This document shows, in pieces, positions 9,945 through 23,141 of a stretch of DNA of 64,000 nucleotides. The translations under genes and the position numbers were made by a program. Source of the stretch: Helianthus annuus (Eukaryota > Streptophyta > Magnoliopsida > Asterales > Asteraceae); contig NC_035433.2 of assembly GCF_002127325.2 (NCBI RefSeq), forward strand, positions 127,211,695 through 127,275,694. The letters run 5' to 3'. The first letter of the stretch is position 1; each line of letters starts with the position of its first letter. The notes under the pieces were generated by a model. It did no database searches, was not told the origin of the DNA, and was given only the letters and a program-made list of their open reading frames with translations.

Positions 9945-12851
9945 TTATTTAGAGGAAACTCGTGGAAACAGATGTGGATATTTCGCCTTCATTTGATCTT
10001 CACGTTCCCAAGTAAACTCGGGTCCACGTTTAGATTCCCAGCGAACCTTGACCAAAGGAATGCGCTTGCGTTTTAGCCACTTGACTTCACGTTCCATTAT
10101 TTCTACCGGTTTCTCAACAAATTTCAGTGTTTTATCAACACGAATCTCGTCAAGCGGTATGTGGAGGTTTTCATCAGCTAAACACCTCTTGAGATTGGAC
10201 ACGTGAAAGGTTGGATGAACATTTCCAAGTTCAGGAGGTAACTCAAGTCTGTAGGCTACCTTACCGATTCTTTCGACGATCTTGAATGGTCCAACGTATC
10301 TAGGTGCAAGTTTTCCTTTCTTTCCAAATCTGATCACACCTTTCCAAGGTGAGACCTTAAGTAATACACAATCACCGACTTGAAAATCCAAGGGTTTGCG
10401 TTTTAGGTCTGCGTAACTCTTTTGACGGCTTCTAGCTATCTGAAGGTTATCACGAACTTTCTTTACCTTATCTGTTGTCTCTAAAATGAGGGCAGGTCCA
10501 GTAAGTTTAGCCTCGCCGATCTCATTCCAGCAGACTGGTGAACGATATTTTCGACCATAGAGAGCCTCGAAAGGAGCCATGTTGATGCTGGAGTGATAAC
10601 TGTTGTTGTAGGAGAATTCAATCAACGGAAGATGTGAATCCCAACTACCACCAAAATCGATCACACAAGCTCTAAGCATATCCTCCAGTGTCTGGATTGT
10701 TCTTTCAGATTGACCATCCGTTTGCGGATGATAGGCTGTGCTCAGATTAAGTTGGGACCCCATGGCAGATTGCATGGTTCTCCAAAAATGAGAAGTGAAA
10801 CGAGCATCTCTGTCAGAAATGATGTTCAAAGGAACACCATGTCGAGCTACGATTTCATCCACGTAGATTTGAGCAAGTTTGTCAGTAGAAAAATCCTCAC
10901 GGGTTGGCAAGAAATGCGCTGACTTGGTAAGACGATCAACGACTACCCAGATGGCATCGTGACCTTTCTTTGTGCGCGGGAGTTTGGTAATGAGATCCAT
11001 AGTAATGTTTTCCCATTTCCAAACTGGGATCTCTGGTTGTTCCAATAAACCAGAAGGACGCTGATGTTCAGCTTTAACCTTAAGACAAGTAAGGCATTTT
11101 GATACATATAAGGCAATGTCTTTCTTCATACCAGGCCACCAATACTGAATACGAAGATCCTTATACATCTTATCTGAGCCAGGATGAATAGAATAACGAG
11201 ACTTATGGGCTTCATCCGTAAGCAGGGTACGAAGATTATCTTGGCTCAGGACCCACAAACGGTCCATGAAGTAATACGATCCATTGTCCTTCAGTTCAAG
11301 AGCATGTGTTATGTGATAAGGAAATTCCTTATCCATTAAACCTTGTGAAACACAAGCTTGTTGAGCCTGAGAAATACGGGCTTGGATATCGGATTGAGCT
11401 TGAATAACAGACTGGACACGAACACAATGAAGCTTAGTACGTTCCTTGCGACTCAAAACATCGGCTACGACATTCGCCTTACCAGGATGGTAGCGAATCT
11501 CGCAGTCGTAGTCGTTTAGAAGTTCAACCCAACGTCGTTGCCTCATGTTGAGCTCTTTCTGATTGAAGATATGCTGAAGACTTTTGTGGTCCGTGAAAAC
11601 CACACATTTTGTGCCGTACAAATAGTGTCTCCAGATCTTAAGAGCGAAGACAACTGCACCCAACTCAATATCATGAGTGGTGTAGTTCTTCTCATGAATC
11701 TTCAACTGTCTCGATGCGTATGCTATGACTTTGTTCCTTTGCATCAGGATGCAGCCAAGACCTAATTTAGATGCGTCGCAATAAACGACGAAATCATCAT
11801 TGCCCTCAGGCAATGTTAGGACAGGCGCGTCACAAAGTTTCTGCTTCAAGTGTTGAAAAGCTTCCTCTAGCTTGAATCCCCAATCAAAGGGCTTGTTCTT
11901 CTGAGTTAGAGCAGTTAGAGGAACTGCAATCTTTGAGAAGTTCTCAATGAAGCGGCGATAGTAACCCGCTAGACCAAGAAAAGAACGAACCTCAGTAGGA
12001 GTAGTAGGAGTATCCCAATCCTTGATCGCGCTGATCTTGGAGGGATCTACATGAATACCTTGTTCGTTGACAATGTGTCCTAAGAATTGAACTTCTTTAA
12101 GCCAAAATTCACACTTGGAGAATTTGGCGAAAAGTTGCTCTTTCTTTAGGAGTTCCAATGTAAGACGAAGGTGTTGCTCATGATCAGCTCGCGTCTTAGA
12201 ATATATCAAAATGTCATCAATGAAAACGATGATGAACTTATCTAAATAAGGCTTGCAGACCCTATTCATCAAGTCCATGAAAACAGCAGGAGCATTGGTC
12301 AAACCGAATGGCATGACTTTGAACTCATAATGTCCATAACGAGTATGGAATGTCGTCTTGGGAATGTCTTCCTCATGCACCCGAAGTTGATGATATCCAG
12401 ATCGTAGATCAATCTTTGAAAAGTAAGAAGCGCCTTGCAATTGATCAAAGAGATCATCAATGCGAGGTAGGGGATATCGATTCTTGATGGTAAGCTTGTT
12501 AAGCTCACGATAATCGATACACATCCTAAAAGATCCATCCTTCTTCTTGACAAAAAGAACGGGAGCACCCCAAGGTGAAAAGCTAGGACGGATAAAACCT
12601 TTGTCAGAGAGCTCCTGAAGCTGCTTAGATAACTCTTGCATCTCAGACGGTGCAAGACGGTATGGAGCTCTGGCAATGGGATTTGCACCAGGTACGAGAT
12701 CAATACGGAACTCGACTTGGCGTGCTGGAGGTAGACCAGGTAACTCTTCAGGGAAAACTTCAGAATAATCCCGAATGACAGGAATATCTGAAATAGACTT
12801 ACCCTTGCCTTTATCTGCTGTAACATGTGCTAAGAAAGCCACATAGTGCTT
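9945..12851 (-). pseudogene. T1 polymerase region: RT, RNase H, integrase, chromodomain
   Basis: A 965-codon open frame runs from 12842 to 9945, in the same frame as gag. Counting from 12842: the reverse transcriptase has [10 protein letters not shown] with Asp145 and the FIDD active site at 207-210; the RNase H has YCDAS (Asp356), Glu393 and Asp418; the integrase has a His547/His553/Cys583/Cys586 zinc site and D616, D677 and E713 as the DDE triad; a GPF motif lies near 851 and a chromodomain-like tail at about 905-955. All catalytic residues are present. It is separated from gag only by a TGA at 12852-12854, where related element W has Arg, which suggests a CGA-to-TGA change. The single gag-pol frame and chromodomain place it in the Tekay group of chromoviruses. 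Confidence 0.92.
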
Positions 12852-14465
12852 TCACAGATACTTCCGAGCTTTAAAACAAGACATGAGTTTGAGACCACCG
12901 GCAGGCTTCTCACCACGAACCTGTAGGACCTCGCCTGTCGACAGCGGCACACGAACAATCTTCTCAGAACAAACTATCTCTGCGCGATGCTTAGATAACC
13001 AATCCATTCCCACAATAACGTCGAAGCTTCCAAGTTGCATTGGCATGAGGTCAATAGGAAAAATATGGTCGTTAAGGTTCAACTGGCAGTTGCGTAGAAC
13101 AGAATTAAGAACAATGGGTTCACCACTGGCAGCCTCTACTGTCAAAGGTTTACCTAGTTTCGTTCTAGACACGCGAAGCATTGTCTCAAAAGACAATGAC
13201 ACAAAACTCTTGTCGGCACCCGAATCAAAAAGAACAGATGTTGGCTGATTATTAATAAAGAACGTACCGTTCACCACTTCGTTGTCTGCTTGTGCTTCTT
13301 GTGCATTCATGTTGAAGACTCGACCTCGAGCCTGAGCCTGATTTTGGTTTGCATTCTGGTTCTGGTTGGCTAGCCTTGGACACCGATTTCTGTAGTGGGT
13401 CAGATCCCCACAGTTATAACAAGCACCTGGTGGGTAGTTTGGTCGTGCAGCCTGACCCTGTTGCTGAGCAGGGTTCTGAACTGCGCGATTCTGAGCAAAC
13501 CGACAAACATCGGCAAGATGACCTGACTTCCCACAGTTAGTACAGAAACGGCACTGATGTTGCGGCTGATGGTGACTGTTGCATTGATTGCACAAAGGTG
13601 CACTTCCTGAGTAGGGTTTCTTTGCTGGAGGCTGGTTGGGAGCTGCCTGGTTAGCTTGGGCAGTGACAGCATAGTTTTGGGAAGCCTTACGCTTCTTTGC
13701 CCTTTTTGATGAACTAGACTCCTTTCCATTCTTGTTTTGACCTTTCTTGCTATCTTCCTTGTCAGCCGACTGCTTCTTGCCCTTGTCACCCTTCCTGTGT
13801 AATTTATTCTTTCGAATCTGCGACTCAGTTAACGTCGCTGATAACTCGATCGCCTGACGGAGTGTGGTAGGGTTGCTACCAGTAAGGATGTCTTGTACCG
13901 AGTCAGGCAGGCCGTCGATGTACCTTTCGATAGCCTTATCGAGTGGGGTAACCATAGTCGGGCAAAGCAGACTCAACTCCTCAAACCTATCAGTATAAGC
14001 CCGGTGCTCGCCACTATCTTGCTTCAAAACATCAAATTCTTTCTCCAACGCTCGTTGTTCATGACGAGGACAAAACTCACTCATCATAAGAGCTCTCAGT
14101 TCAGCCCATGTCTGGGCTAGAGCAACTTCTGCACCTTGATCTCTCATAACCCCGTTCCACCACGTAAGAGCCCTCTTCTGAGACACACTCGAAGAAAACT
14201 CGACCTTGCGATTGTCAGGACACTGCACATGCCGGAAAGTGTTCTCGATACTCTCGAATCACTGAAGAAGCCCAGTTGCTCCCTCAGAACCACTAAACTT
14301 GAGTGGCTTAGCCGAGTTAAAATCCTTGTATTTGCATGTACCATTGTTGTTGTTGTTGGCCTGGTTCCATTGAGCAAAGAGATTTGGGAATTGAGCAGCC
14401 ATCTGCTGTGAAATAATTTCTGCCAGCTCGGCAGTAGCTATCTGGTTGTCGCGTCGAGGAGGCAT
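12852..14465 (-). pseudogene. T1 gag and protease
   Basis: The start codon is at 14465 (MPPRRDNQIATAELAEIISQ), typical of Tekay gag. The capsid region follows, then a Lys-rich linker, zinc knuckles (CNQC..., CRFCTNCGKSGHLADVC, CYNCGDLTHYRNRC) and the protease motif LFDSGADKSF with IVGMDWL. Two stops interrupt an otherwise continuous frame: TGA at 14259-14261 in place of the Trp normally seen in the LLQWFE motif, and TGA at 12852-12854 before the polymerase. Both fit single transitions. N2 lies only 43 bp upstream of the start codon in the opposite orientation, so sense transcription from the T1 5' LTR would have to cross N2. Confidence 0.9.
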
Positions 14466-14507
14466 TCTAGAAGAGAAAAACATGAAATGAAACGAGTGAG
14501 ATGATTG

Positions 14508-14512
14508 GATGA
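14508..14512. repeat. Target-site duplication of N2, left copy (gatga)
   Basis: gatga precedes the N2 5' LTR and is repeated exactly at 23137-23141 after its 3' LTR. Confidence 0.95.
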
Positions 14513-16827
14513 TGTAACAACTGTCACTAAAATCAGTAATTAGGATGATAATTAGTGAATAAGAAAACCCTAATTGAGACACCCAAATGATTCTGCATAA
14601 ACCCTGAAATTTCCGGAACAATCGGAATCAGGATCAGGGCCCCCAAAACTCAAGGGGGGCAAACCCTAGTTAACGATTATCTATATAAAACGGTGTTAAA
14701 AGTTCATTGGACCCATTTTTCGACCTATCAGAGCTAATCCCGTGGGGGGCAAGCCAAAGAAGTCGGTTCCATCCTTTACGGACCATAAGGGTTGGTCCTT
14801 ACGGACCGTAAGCCGCCCAGGTTCCCTTACGGACCGTAAGGGTAAGGTCATACGGTCCGTAAGCCAATCGAAATTCTGGCTATAAATAGCCGACCTTGGC
14901 AGTCGACTGATGATAATAAAACGTCGACCAAACTCTCTGTGTACGTCGTTATTAGGCCAAATTACTACAAATTAAACATACACTACTACACGAGGTGCTG
15001 CTACGATGCCGGTATTAACTCAATCGCTGTTCAATTCTTTTCTTTCCGTCAGCTTTTATTTTGTAAATAATAGCTCGGGATTTTACCCTCTAAATCCCCA
15101 AACTCTGCTCGTTATTTGGGTAATAACTCTAATCACTGGTCATTAAAGTTGAATTGAGTTAATACACTAATACGAGTTCTTGTGTCTAGAAATTAGAACT
15201 CATAATCAGTAAGCTGTTAAACTAGTATATCAAACTTAGCAGTTAAGATAGCTAAATAGATTAATTAATTTATTAAGTTTAGTATTAATTAAGTGGGATT
15301 AATTAAACTAAACTAGATTAATTAAGCTGAGTACGATTAATTAAGTTAAGCAAGATTAATTAAGCTAAGTAGAATCTACTAATAAAAATATATAAATATA
15401 ATAGATAATACCGAAGGAAGGTGCTAGGAAAGTGTAAGAGGATAGATATCTGTGGGTAGGAAGCTTCCTGGAAGATGTAAGTAACTTCCTAGAAAAGCTA
15501 TAGGAAACTTCCTAGAAATACAAGGGAAACTTCCTAGAAATTTCCTATTTTCTACCTATAAATAGGAAGCTTAGGATTCATTTTCCTTTGCTCATTTCTT
15601 TTCTTCTTCTCTCTATACGTTGGTGTTCTAACCAATAATCACTCGATCGCTATTACGATTCATTTCCGGGATCAATATATCCAAGGAATGTCTAAGTGCC
15701 GCCCACATTAGGTTATGCTTTGTAGTTGTCGATAATTCGATAATGAGTTGAAGCATTGTACTTTGTCGTTGTCGATAATTCGATAATGAGTTGAAGTACT
15801 ATACTTTGTCGTTTGTCATTTTGATAAATGAGTTGAAGTATTGCACTTGGTCATTCATTGTGAGAATTTGATCTCGGGAAATTATCGTAACTGCTGTATT
15901 GATCATTAACCCGGTTTTTGTGAAATTCGTTAAGGTTCGAATCTCATGACTACCGTTAAGGTTTGATTTGGGTTTTACACCAATACGTATTCCATTCTGT
16001 TAAACTATGTATTTAACTACCAAGAATACTCCCAACTACACCCTTACAATCAAACAAACTATTAAATCATCAGAAGATCCAGAATAATAAAGTGCATGCC
16101 TAATTATCGGAAGAAGTAGAATCAGGAAGTTTGTTAACTCAATACTGCATGCTTATATTGTGAGTTATTCTCTTTTTATAAATTCTTTTATCACAGTTTG
16201 TGACTATTTACAATACTCCAAATTATTTTCAGAATTATAACTTACAGTGATTAAGTTTATGTGAATCACCAAATTACAGTCGGTATGTGGGGTATTGTGC
16301 ACATTACTTGATAATCTTCACCATTAGGGCAGCCATTGGGTGATATGACCATAATCACAGATACCATTGGACGTATGGGCCAATGGATCGAGTGGTAAAG
16401 TACTGTGGGTAGTTGGTTGATATCAGGAAACATTGTAAAAGATCTTACCACTGTAAATTATAATAAATGTGTCATTTTCCAGTAACTAGAATAATTCACT
16501 CAGTATTTCCCGCTGACAAAAACCTTTTTAAAACGCGTTTCAGGTAATTACAATAGATTGGAGTAAGGATTGGATCCGACACTGAAGGACTTCAAGAAGT
16601 GGCTTATTTTCAAATTAAGAAATATTGTTTTTATTAAAAGCTACCTTTGTAAAACATGGAATTTATTCCATCTTTTTAAATAAAATCCGGTGTTTCTAAA
16701 CTCTGATATTTTTCCTAACTCACGGTCCTGATGAAATTTCCGCTGCAATGTTTTTCAAAATAATCACCGGTACCACTGGACTGCTCACGACACCGATTCC
16801 GGCTAGATGGGGTCGGGGGTCGTGACA
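14513..16827 (+). mobile_element. N2 5' LTR with two palindrome-plus-TATA modules
   Basis: It starts TGTAACAACTG and ends GGGTCGTGACA. Module one has several CTTACGGACCGTAAG palindromes at 14775-14870, then a TATA box at 14881-14888. Module two has repeated GGAA..TTCC palindromes (ggaagcttcc, ggaaacttcctag) at 15457-15550, then a TATA box at 15557-15564 and a pyrimidine-rich stretch. A TTCCGCTGC motif lies about 80 bp before the 3' end. A short diverged duplication (ataattcgataatgagttgaag) lies at 15730-15800. Confidence 0.9.
14881..14888 (+). promoter_or_regulatory. First TATA box of N2 5' LTR
   Basis: tataaata directly follows the CTTACGGACCGTAAG palindrome cluster. The equivalent in the 3' LTR is at about 21190-21197. 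A second box, at 15557-15564, follows a different palindrome cluster, so the start site cannot be assigned from sequence alone. Confidence 0.5.
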
Positions 16828-16833
16828 AGAAGG

Positions 16834-16845
16834 TGGTATCAGAGC
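16834..16845 (+). promoter_or_regulatory. N2 primer-binding site (initiator tRNA-Met type)
   Basis: tggtatcagagc lies six bases after the 5' LTR end. It is the standard complement of the initiator-methionine tRNA 3' end used by many plant LTR elements, and elements X and W use the same primer. Confidence 0.9.
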
Positions 16846-19800
16846 TAAGCCACTACTTTAAGCCTATAGGTGTTGTGATAACAATACTTAAGCTTAAATA
16901 AAAGAGTTAGGAGATTGCTATTAACTTAACTGGTAGCACATCTGATAACATTTAGACTTGAACATAAGAAAAGATGCCTTAGTATAAGCTAAGCCACTTG
17001 TTTACGCAAATAGGTGTTATAATAATACCTAAGTTTAAACGGAGAATTAGAAACTTAATATTATCTGATAGCACTCTGAATAATATTTAGACTCGAACTT
17101 AAGAATTTTGTCTTAATATAAGCTTCAAGATAAAATTACTTATATAAGTATATATATATAAGTATAATTGTTATTCAATAAGAATAACGACTAGCAGGTA
17201 ATAGCATTTAATTGCTACTTATTCTTGTTTATTAGTATTACTTGGTCACGAATAAAGATATATTATGGAAATACAAATTTCCTTGATTCTGGATAAAAGT
17301 CCTAATAAAAGAGACACTTTTAAAATCTTGAAAAGATACTATTTATGGGAAATAGAAAATTTTCTCCGGCAAAACTGGGTATAGAGTAGCAGACTCTCCA
17401 GCTTGTCCGGATATACTGAAATTACCGCTCCGGCGCGAACCGGATAAGACGGGATAAATGGTATGTCAAACCAGTAACAAGATTTCCCTAAATAGTATCA
17501 TGACCAAATATCTGACTGGTTTTTGGAAATATGAATCTATTATATACATTTAACCCTATGAAAGGTATGTATATTACAACATGTGAAATATATATTATAG
17601 ATATGTATATCTATAAGGAATTCAAAAGTCAATTAAGAATAAAGCACAAGCATATGTATATAGATTTCTTTATCAGGAATCTTTCGCATATATCTTTAAT
17701 TTTGATGTCAAACATTCTTTCGTTTGATCATCTACCTCGTAACTCATGCAACAAAATAATACTGGAAACCCATTAAGTTGGGGACACCATCAAAAATATA
17801 AGAATTACCAATGCGTTGCCATAAATTATTAACGCCATAAATTATGAACGCAAGTAAGAACCATCTAAAAGTTGTGCTAATGCACAAGAAAACACATGAA
17901 ACTTAAAATTTTACATCCACAGATGTCGAAGTTTATTACACACGACTTCCAAAGGCAAGATCTTTGAAAAATATAAATTAGGCACAATGATACCTACACT
18001 AATTCCATCAGTAAAAGAACTCCTAAATCAAAAATCGGCACTTTGCCACATGATCTTACAAACGATCAAAATATCGCTGAGATACGTTAGAACAATATTT
18101 CACAAACATCGGTGCATAGTCTAACCTGAGTCATAATTATTAGCACTACAAAAGAAGTCATATATTTTTGCAAATCCCTGATTTCATTTCACTTCATTCG
18201 ACATTCTCTGATAATGTCATTTAACAAATAGTTATCACACGAAATTTCAGATAAGAAGTTCTTATATTTCTTTCGTTGCAATTCTAACTTCTGCCTATAA
18301 TAAGTTGACTTTCGTGTTCTTTTAATGGTCATCATACCATAAAGAATTCTTTCATAATAGCAAATATTGATCCATTTCGTTTCTTGGTAAATCCACACGA
18401 TACACATGCACTATTTGTTGCGCATGTGGTTCATTGGAGTTATAAGACCCTAGGAAGGCATCATTTCAATTTGTTGTTTTATCAAAAGTTCAAATATCGT
18501 TCCGCTATACTTGATCTCTGCATTGTAAACCGCGTTTTTACAAAGCAATGACTCTTTAATATCGAATCAATGAATTTCTTGAAAAACTCGATTTTCTTTT
18601 TGAAGGGTATACATGGTTTCTGTTGTAATCATGTCCGAACTTCCTTATTAAAACTCGTTTTATCCAAACCCAGTTAACTTGCTCGCAATACGTACTCAAT
18701 TCAAAGTCCCATATGATGGATTGAAACCATCATATTCAAAATAGTCCTAACAAGCACTTCAATTCTCTTAAATCATAATATGCTTGTTTAGTCTTCGAAT
18801 TCATCAAATCATCTCTTTGATCACGATCACTTTGTGATGACATTTTCACAAAATTGAAGATTGCGCTAATCTAAGATTTAATTATTTATTTATATTGAAT
18901 CCGCTTTATTGATTTATTTTATAAAAGCAATCTTAACACAATTATGTGCTAAGATAATGATCCACCATTTCATGTCCTAAATTCCGTAGTCCTTACAACC
19001 AATCGAGCCTTTCGTGATATTTCTTACCTTATCATCATTAATCAAAAAAAATTGTATAAACTTAATTGATTATATATAGAAACTTACAATATAGTATTTC
19101 TGTAATTAAAATTTTTGCTAAAACCATTAAGGTAAAGAAATTATATTTTTACATATAAAATTTTGTTTAAAATATATTCTCATTTAAGTTTATGCATTTA
19201 TTATTGGTAATTAATATTAGTTTTATTATTAGTAATAAAATATTGATAGTAATAGTGTTAATATTATTTTTAGATACTAGAGTTATTATTATGGGCATGT
19301 ATTGAATAGCCTAGCCTTAATTAGGCATGGACTGGCCACCTATGCTTAAACAAGGCAGCACTAATCAATATCTGACCATGATAATGACTAGTTAATAAAC
19401 TAAGTCATCATACTTAATTAATAAATTTCAATTATATGTAAAAAAAAACATTTTTATATTATATATAGAAATATATATACTTCGTACTGTAAAGAGAAAA
19501 CATATTTTCATAAAACAATTAAAAGGGACAAACAAAATTATCTAAATAATTGTCTAAGCATTCATTAACAAAACATATTATAAATAAATGTTTATCTTAA
19601 TTAATATTTCACAACTATTAAATACTTATAGAAATATTCTTTTATAATATATACATATTAAAATATCAAATGTCATTTACGCAACCCAATATTTAAGTAT
19701 GCTTGATATTAGAATAAACATTTATTATTTTACTTTTATGATTTAAAATACCCTATTATAAAATCTTATAGTTAAACATACTTGATTTTAAAAATGATAA

Positions 19801-20808
19801 TCATGAATTCTAGAATATTGTCTAAACCTATTTATAAAACATATATCATAATTTTATCAAAACTATTACGGGTTTTGATATTTTAAACCTATCTATATTT
19901 ATGTATTATTCTACTTTATGATAACATAAAAAGGAAAAGGTATTTAGTAAATCAAAATATTACCTATCTTTAATCAAATATTTTGATTAAAATCATCTGA
20001 ATATAATTATGTATTAAGACAAAAATATACTAACTTTATTGTCTTTTCATGTATTCTTACAAATCACCCATCGCAGCACATTGATTTTCTCATATCATAA
20101 TTCAATATTTGATGAATCATTTTCATGTTTTCATTTCATTTTGAACCGATCAATCTTAAGTCTTCCTTAGGTACCAATCAAGGTAAGTTTTCTTCTGACA
20201 AAGAATTTTACTAATTCCAAAAAGTTCTTCACATTCATTCTAAAAATCTATAGATCATATATCTTTTGGTTTAAACATAATCACCTTGGAAACTTTATCA
20301 TTTCATCGGAATATCTCATCTTTTGAAATATTTAGATTCGCTTCCTTGAAACTCACAATTTCGAAAACGGTGAATTTATTCGGTCATCATTATTGAATTC
20401 TTTCAAATCATTACAAACGCTTTGTAACATCCGAATAGATTTGTAGCCTGTGCTAAACCCTATTCATACGCCATTCATTTAACTTATTCCTGATACAATT
20501 ATATACTCAGATTACTATACACTAAAATTCTATTGTTTAGTATAACCTTACCATTTAGGTAAACAATATTGATTTTCGGGATAATCATTAACAAATCATT
20601 TTTCATACTTCTACTCACAAATAGAATCTTTCTCAATTGATCAAAATAAGTTCCTTTCTGACATTAAGTCATATTCTCCAAATCGTTTCATTTCAAAATT
20701 CATGCCTATCAAATATCTTTTGATTCCATAATATATTGTTCCTATTAAAAGAAGTAACATAACCTCAAGAAAATATCATCATCCAAATCTCGAGGACGAG
20801 ATTTTTAT
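16846..20808 (+). mobile_element. N2 internal region, no coding capacity seen
   Basis: About 4 kb of AT-rich sequence with only short frames (81 codons at most on either strand) and no similarity to gag, protease, reverse transcriptase or integrase motifs that I can see. Just after the primer site, a diverged duplication of about 120 bp recurs (agctaagccac..., 16850 and 16987). The middle, 19050-20050, is very AT-rich. Confidence 0.75.
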
Positions 20809-20822
20809 TAAGGTGGGGAGAA
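20809..20822 (+). promoter_or_regulatory. N2 polypurine tract
   Basis: taaggtggggagaa immediately precedes the 3' LTR start TGTAAC. It is preceded by ctcgaggacgag, the same upstream phrase seen in the Ty3/gypsy elements of this window. Confidence 0.85.
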
Positions 20823-23136
20823 TGTAACAACTGTCACTAAAATCAGTAATTAGGATGATAATTGGTGAATAAGAAAACCCTAATTGAGACACCCAAATGA
20901 TTCTGCATAAACCCTGAAATTTCCGGAACAATCGGAATCAGGATCAGGGCCCCTAAAACTCAAGGGGGCAAACCCTAGTTAACGATTATCTATATAAAAC
21001 GGTGTTAAAAGTTCATTGGACCCAGTTTTCGACCTATCAGAGCTAATCCCGTGGGGGGCAAGCCAAAGAAGTCGGTTCCATCCTTTACGGACCATAAGGG
21101 TTGGTCCTTACGGACCGTAAGCCGCCCAGGTTCCCTTACGGACCGTAAGGGTAAGGTCATACGGTCCGTAAGCCAATCGAAATTCTGGCTATAAATAGCC
21201 GACCTTGGCAGTCGACTGATGATAATAAAACGTCGACCAAACTCTCTGTGTACGTCGTTATTAGGCCAAATTACTACAAATTAAACATACACTACTACAC
21301 GAGGTGCTGCTACGATGCCGGTATTAACTCAATCGCTGTTCAATTCTTTTCTTTCCGTCAACTTTTATTTTGTAAATAATAGCTCGGGATTTTACCCTCT
21401 AAATCCCCAAACTCTGCTCGTTATTTGGGTAATAACTCTAATCACTGGTCATTAAAGTTGAATTGAGTTAATACACTAATACGAGTTCTTGTGTCTAGAA
21501 ATTAGAACTCATAATCAGTAAGCTGTTAAACTAGTATATCAAACTTAGCAGTTAAGATAGCTAAATAGATTAATTAATTTATTAAGTTTAGTATTAATTA
21601 AGTGGGATTAATTAAACTAAACTAGATTAATTAAGCTGAGTACGATTAATTAAGTTAAGCAAGATTAATTAAGCTAAGTAGAATCTACTAATAAAAATAT
21701 ATAAATATAATAGATAATACCGAAGGAAGGTGCTAGGAAAGTGTAAGAGGATAGATATCTGTGGGTAGGAAGCTTCCTGGAAGATGTAAGTAACTTCCTA
21801 GAAAAGCTATAGGAAACTTCCTAGAAATACAAGGGAAACTTCCTAGAAATTTCCTATTTTCTACCTATAAATAGGAAGCTTAGGATTCATTTTCCTTTGC
21901 TCATTTCTTTTCTTCTTCTCTCTATACGTTGGTGTTCTAACCAATAATCACTCGATCGCTATTACGATTCATTTCCGGGATCAATATATCCAAGGAATGT
22001 CTAAGTGCCGCCCACATTGGGTTATGCTTTGTCGTTGTCGATAATTCGATAATGAGTTGAAGCATTGTACTTTGTCGTTGTCGATAATTCGATAATGAGT
22101 TGAAGTACTATACTTTGTCGTTTGTCATTTTGATAAATGAGTTGAAGTATTGCACTTGGTCATTCATTGTGAGAATTTGATCTCGGGAAATTATCGTAAC
22201 TGTTGTATTGATCATTAACCCGGTTTTTGTGAAATTCGTTAAGGTTCGAATCTCATGACTACCGTTAAGGTTTGATTTGGGTTTTACACCAATACGTATT
22301 CCATTCTGTTAAACTATGTATTTAACTACCAAGAATACTCCCAACTACACCCTTACAATCAAACAAACTATTAAATCATCAGAAGATCCAGAATAATAAA
22401 GTGCATGCCTAATTATCGGAAGAAGTAGAATCAGGAAGTTTGTCAACTCAATACTGCATGCTTATATTGTGAGTTATTCTCTTTTTATAAATTCTTTTAT
22501 CACAGTTTGTGACTATTTACAATACTCCAAATTATTTTCAGAATTATAACTTACAGTGATTAAGTTTATGTGAATCACCAAATTACAGTCGGTATGTGGG
22601 GTATTGTGCACATTACTTGATAATCTTCACCATTGGGGCAGCCATTGGGTGATATGACCATAATCACAGATACCATTGGACGTATGGGCCAATGGATCGA
22701 GTGGTAAAGTACTGTGGGTAGTTGGTTGATATCAGGAAACATTGTAAAAGATCTTACCACTGTAAATTATAATAAATGTGTCATTTTCCAGTAACTAGAA
22801 TAATTCACTCAGTATTTCCCGCTGACAAAAACCTTTTTAAAACGCGTTTCAGTTAATTACAAAAGATTGGAGTAAGGATTGGATCCGACACTGAAGGACT
22901 TCAAGAAGTGGCTTATTTTCAAATTAAGAAATATTGTTTTTATTAAAAGCTACCTTTGTAAAACATGGAATTTATTCCATCTTTTTAAATAAAATCCGGT
23001 GTTTCTAAACTCTGATATTTTTCCTAACTCACGGTCCTGATGAAATTTCCGCTGCAATGTTTTTCAAAATAATCACCGGTACCACTGGACTGCTCACGAC
23101 ACCGATTCCGGCTAGATGGGGTCGGGGGTCGTGACA
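20823..23136 (+). mobile_element. N2 3' LTR
   Basis: It matches the 5' LTR over its full length with about 11 substitutions and one indel, including a one-base shorter G run near 20960. It ends at 23136 and is followed by the second gatga copy. Confidence 0.93.
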
Positions 23137-23141
23137 GATGA

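Larger units (their letters stand above)
14513..23136 (+). mobile_element. N2: non-autonomous LTR retrotransposon inside the T1 leader
   Basis: Two LTRs of 2315 and 2314 bp (14513-16827 and 20823-23136) flank a 3995-bp internal region. An exact gatga target duplication, a primer-binding site and a polypurine tract are all present. I counted about 11 substitutions and one indel between the LTRs (about 0.5%), making it the youngest datable insertion here. The internal region has no frame resembling gag or pol, so N2 fits the definition of a large retrotransposon derivative (LARD) that would need proteins from another element. Confidence 0.92.

Noticed and set aside
12299..12826. 175-codon minus-strand frame overlapping the T1 polymerase
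   Set aside because: It is a shifted-frame shadow of the reverse transcriptase; the true frame contains all RT motifs.
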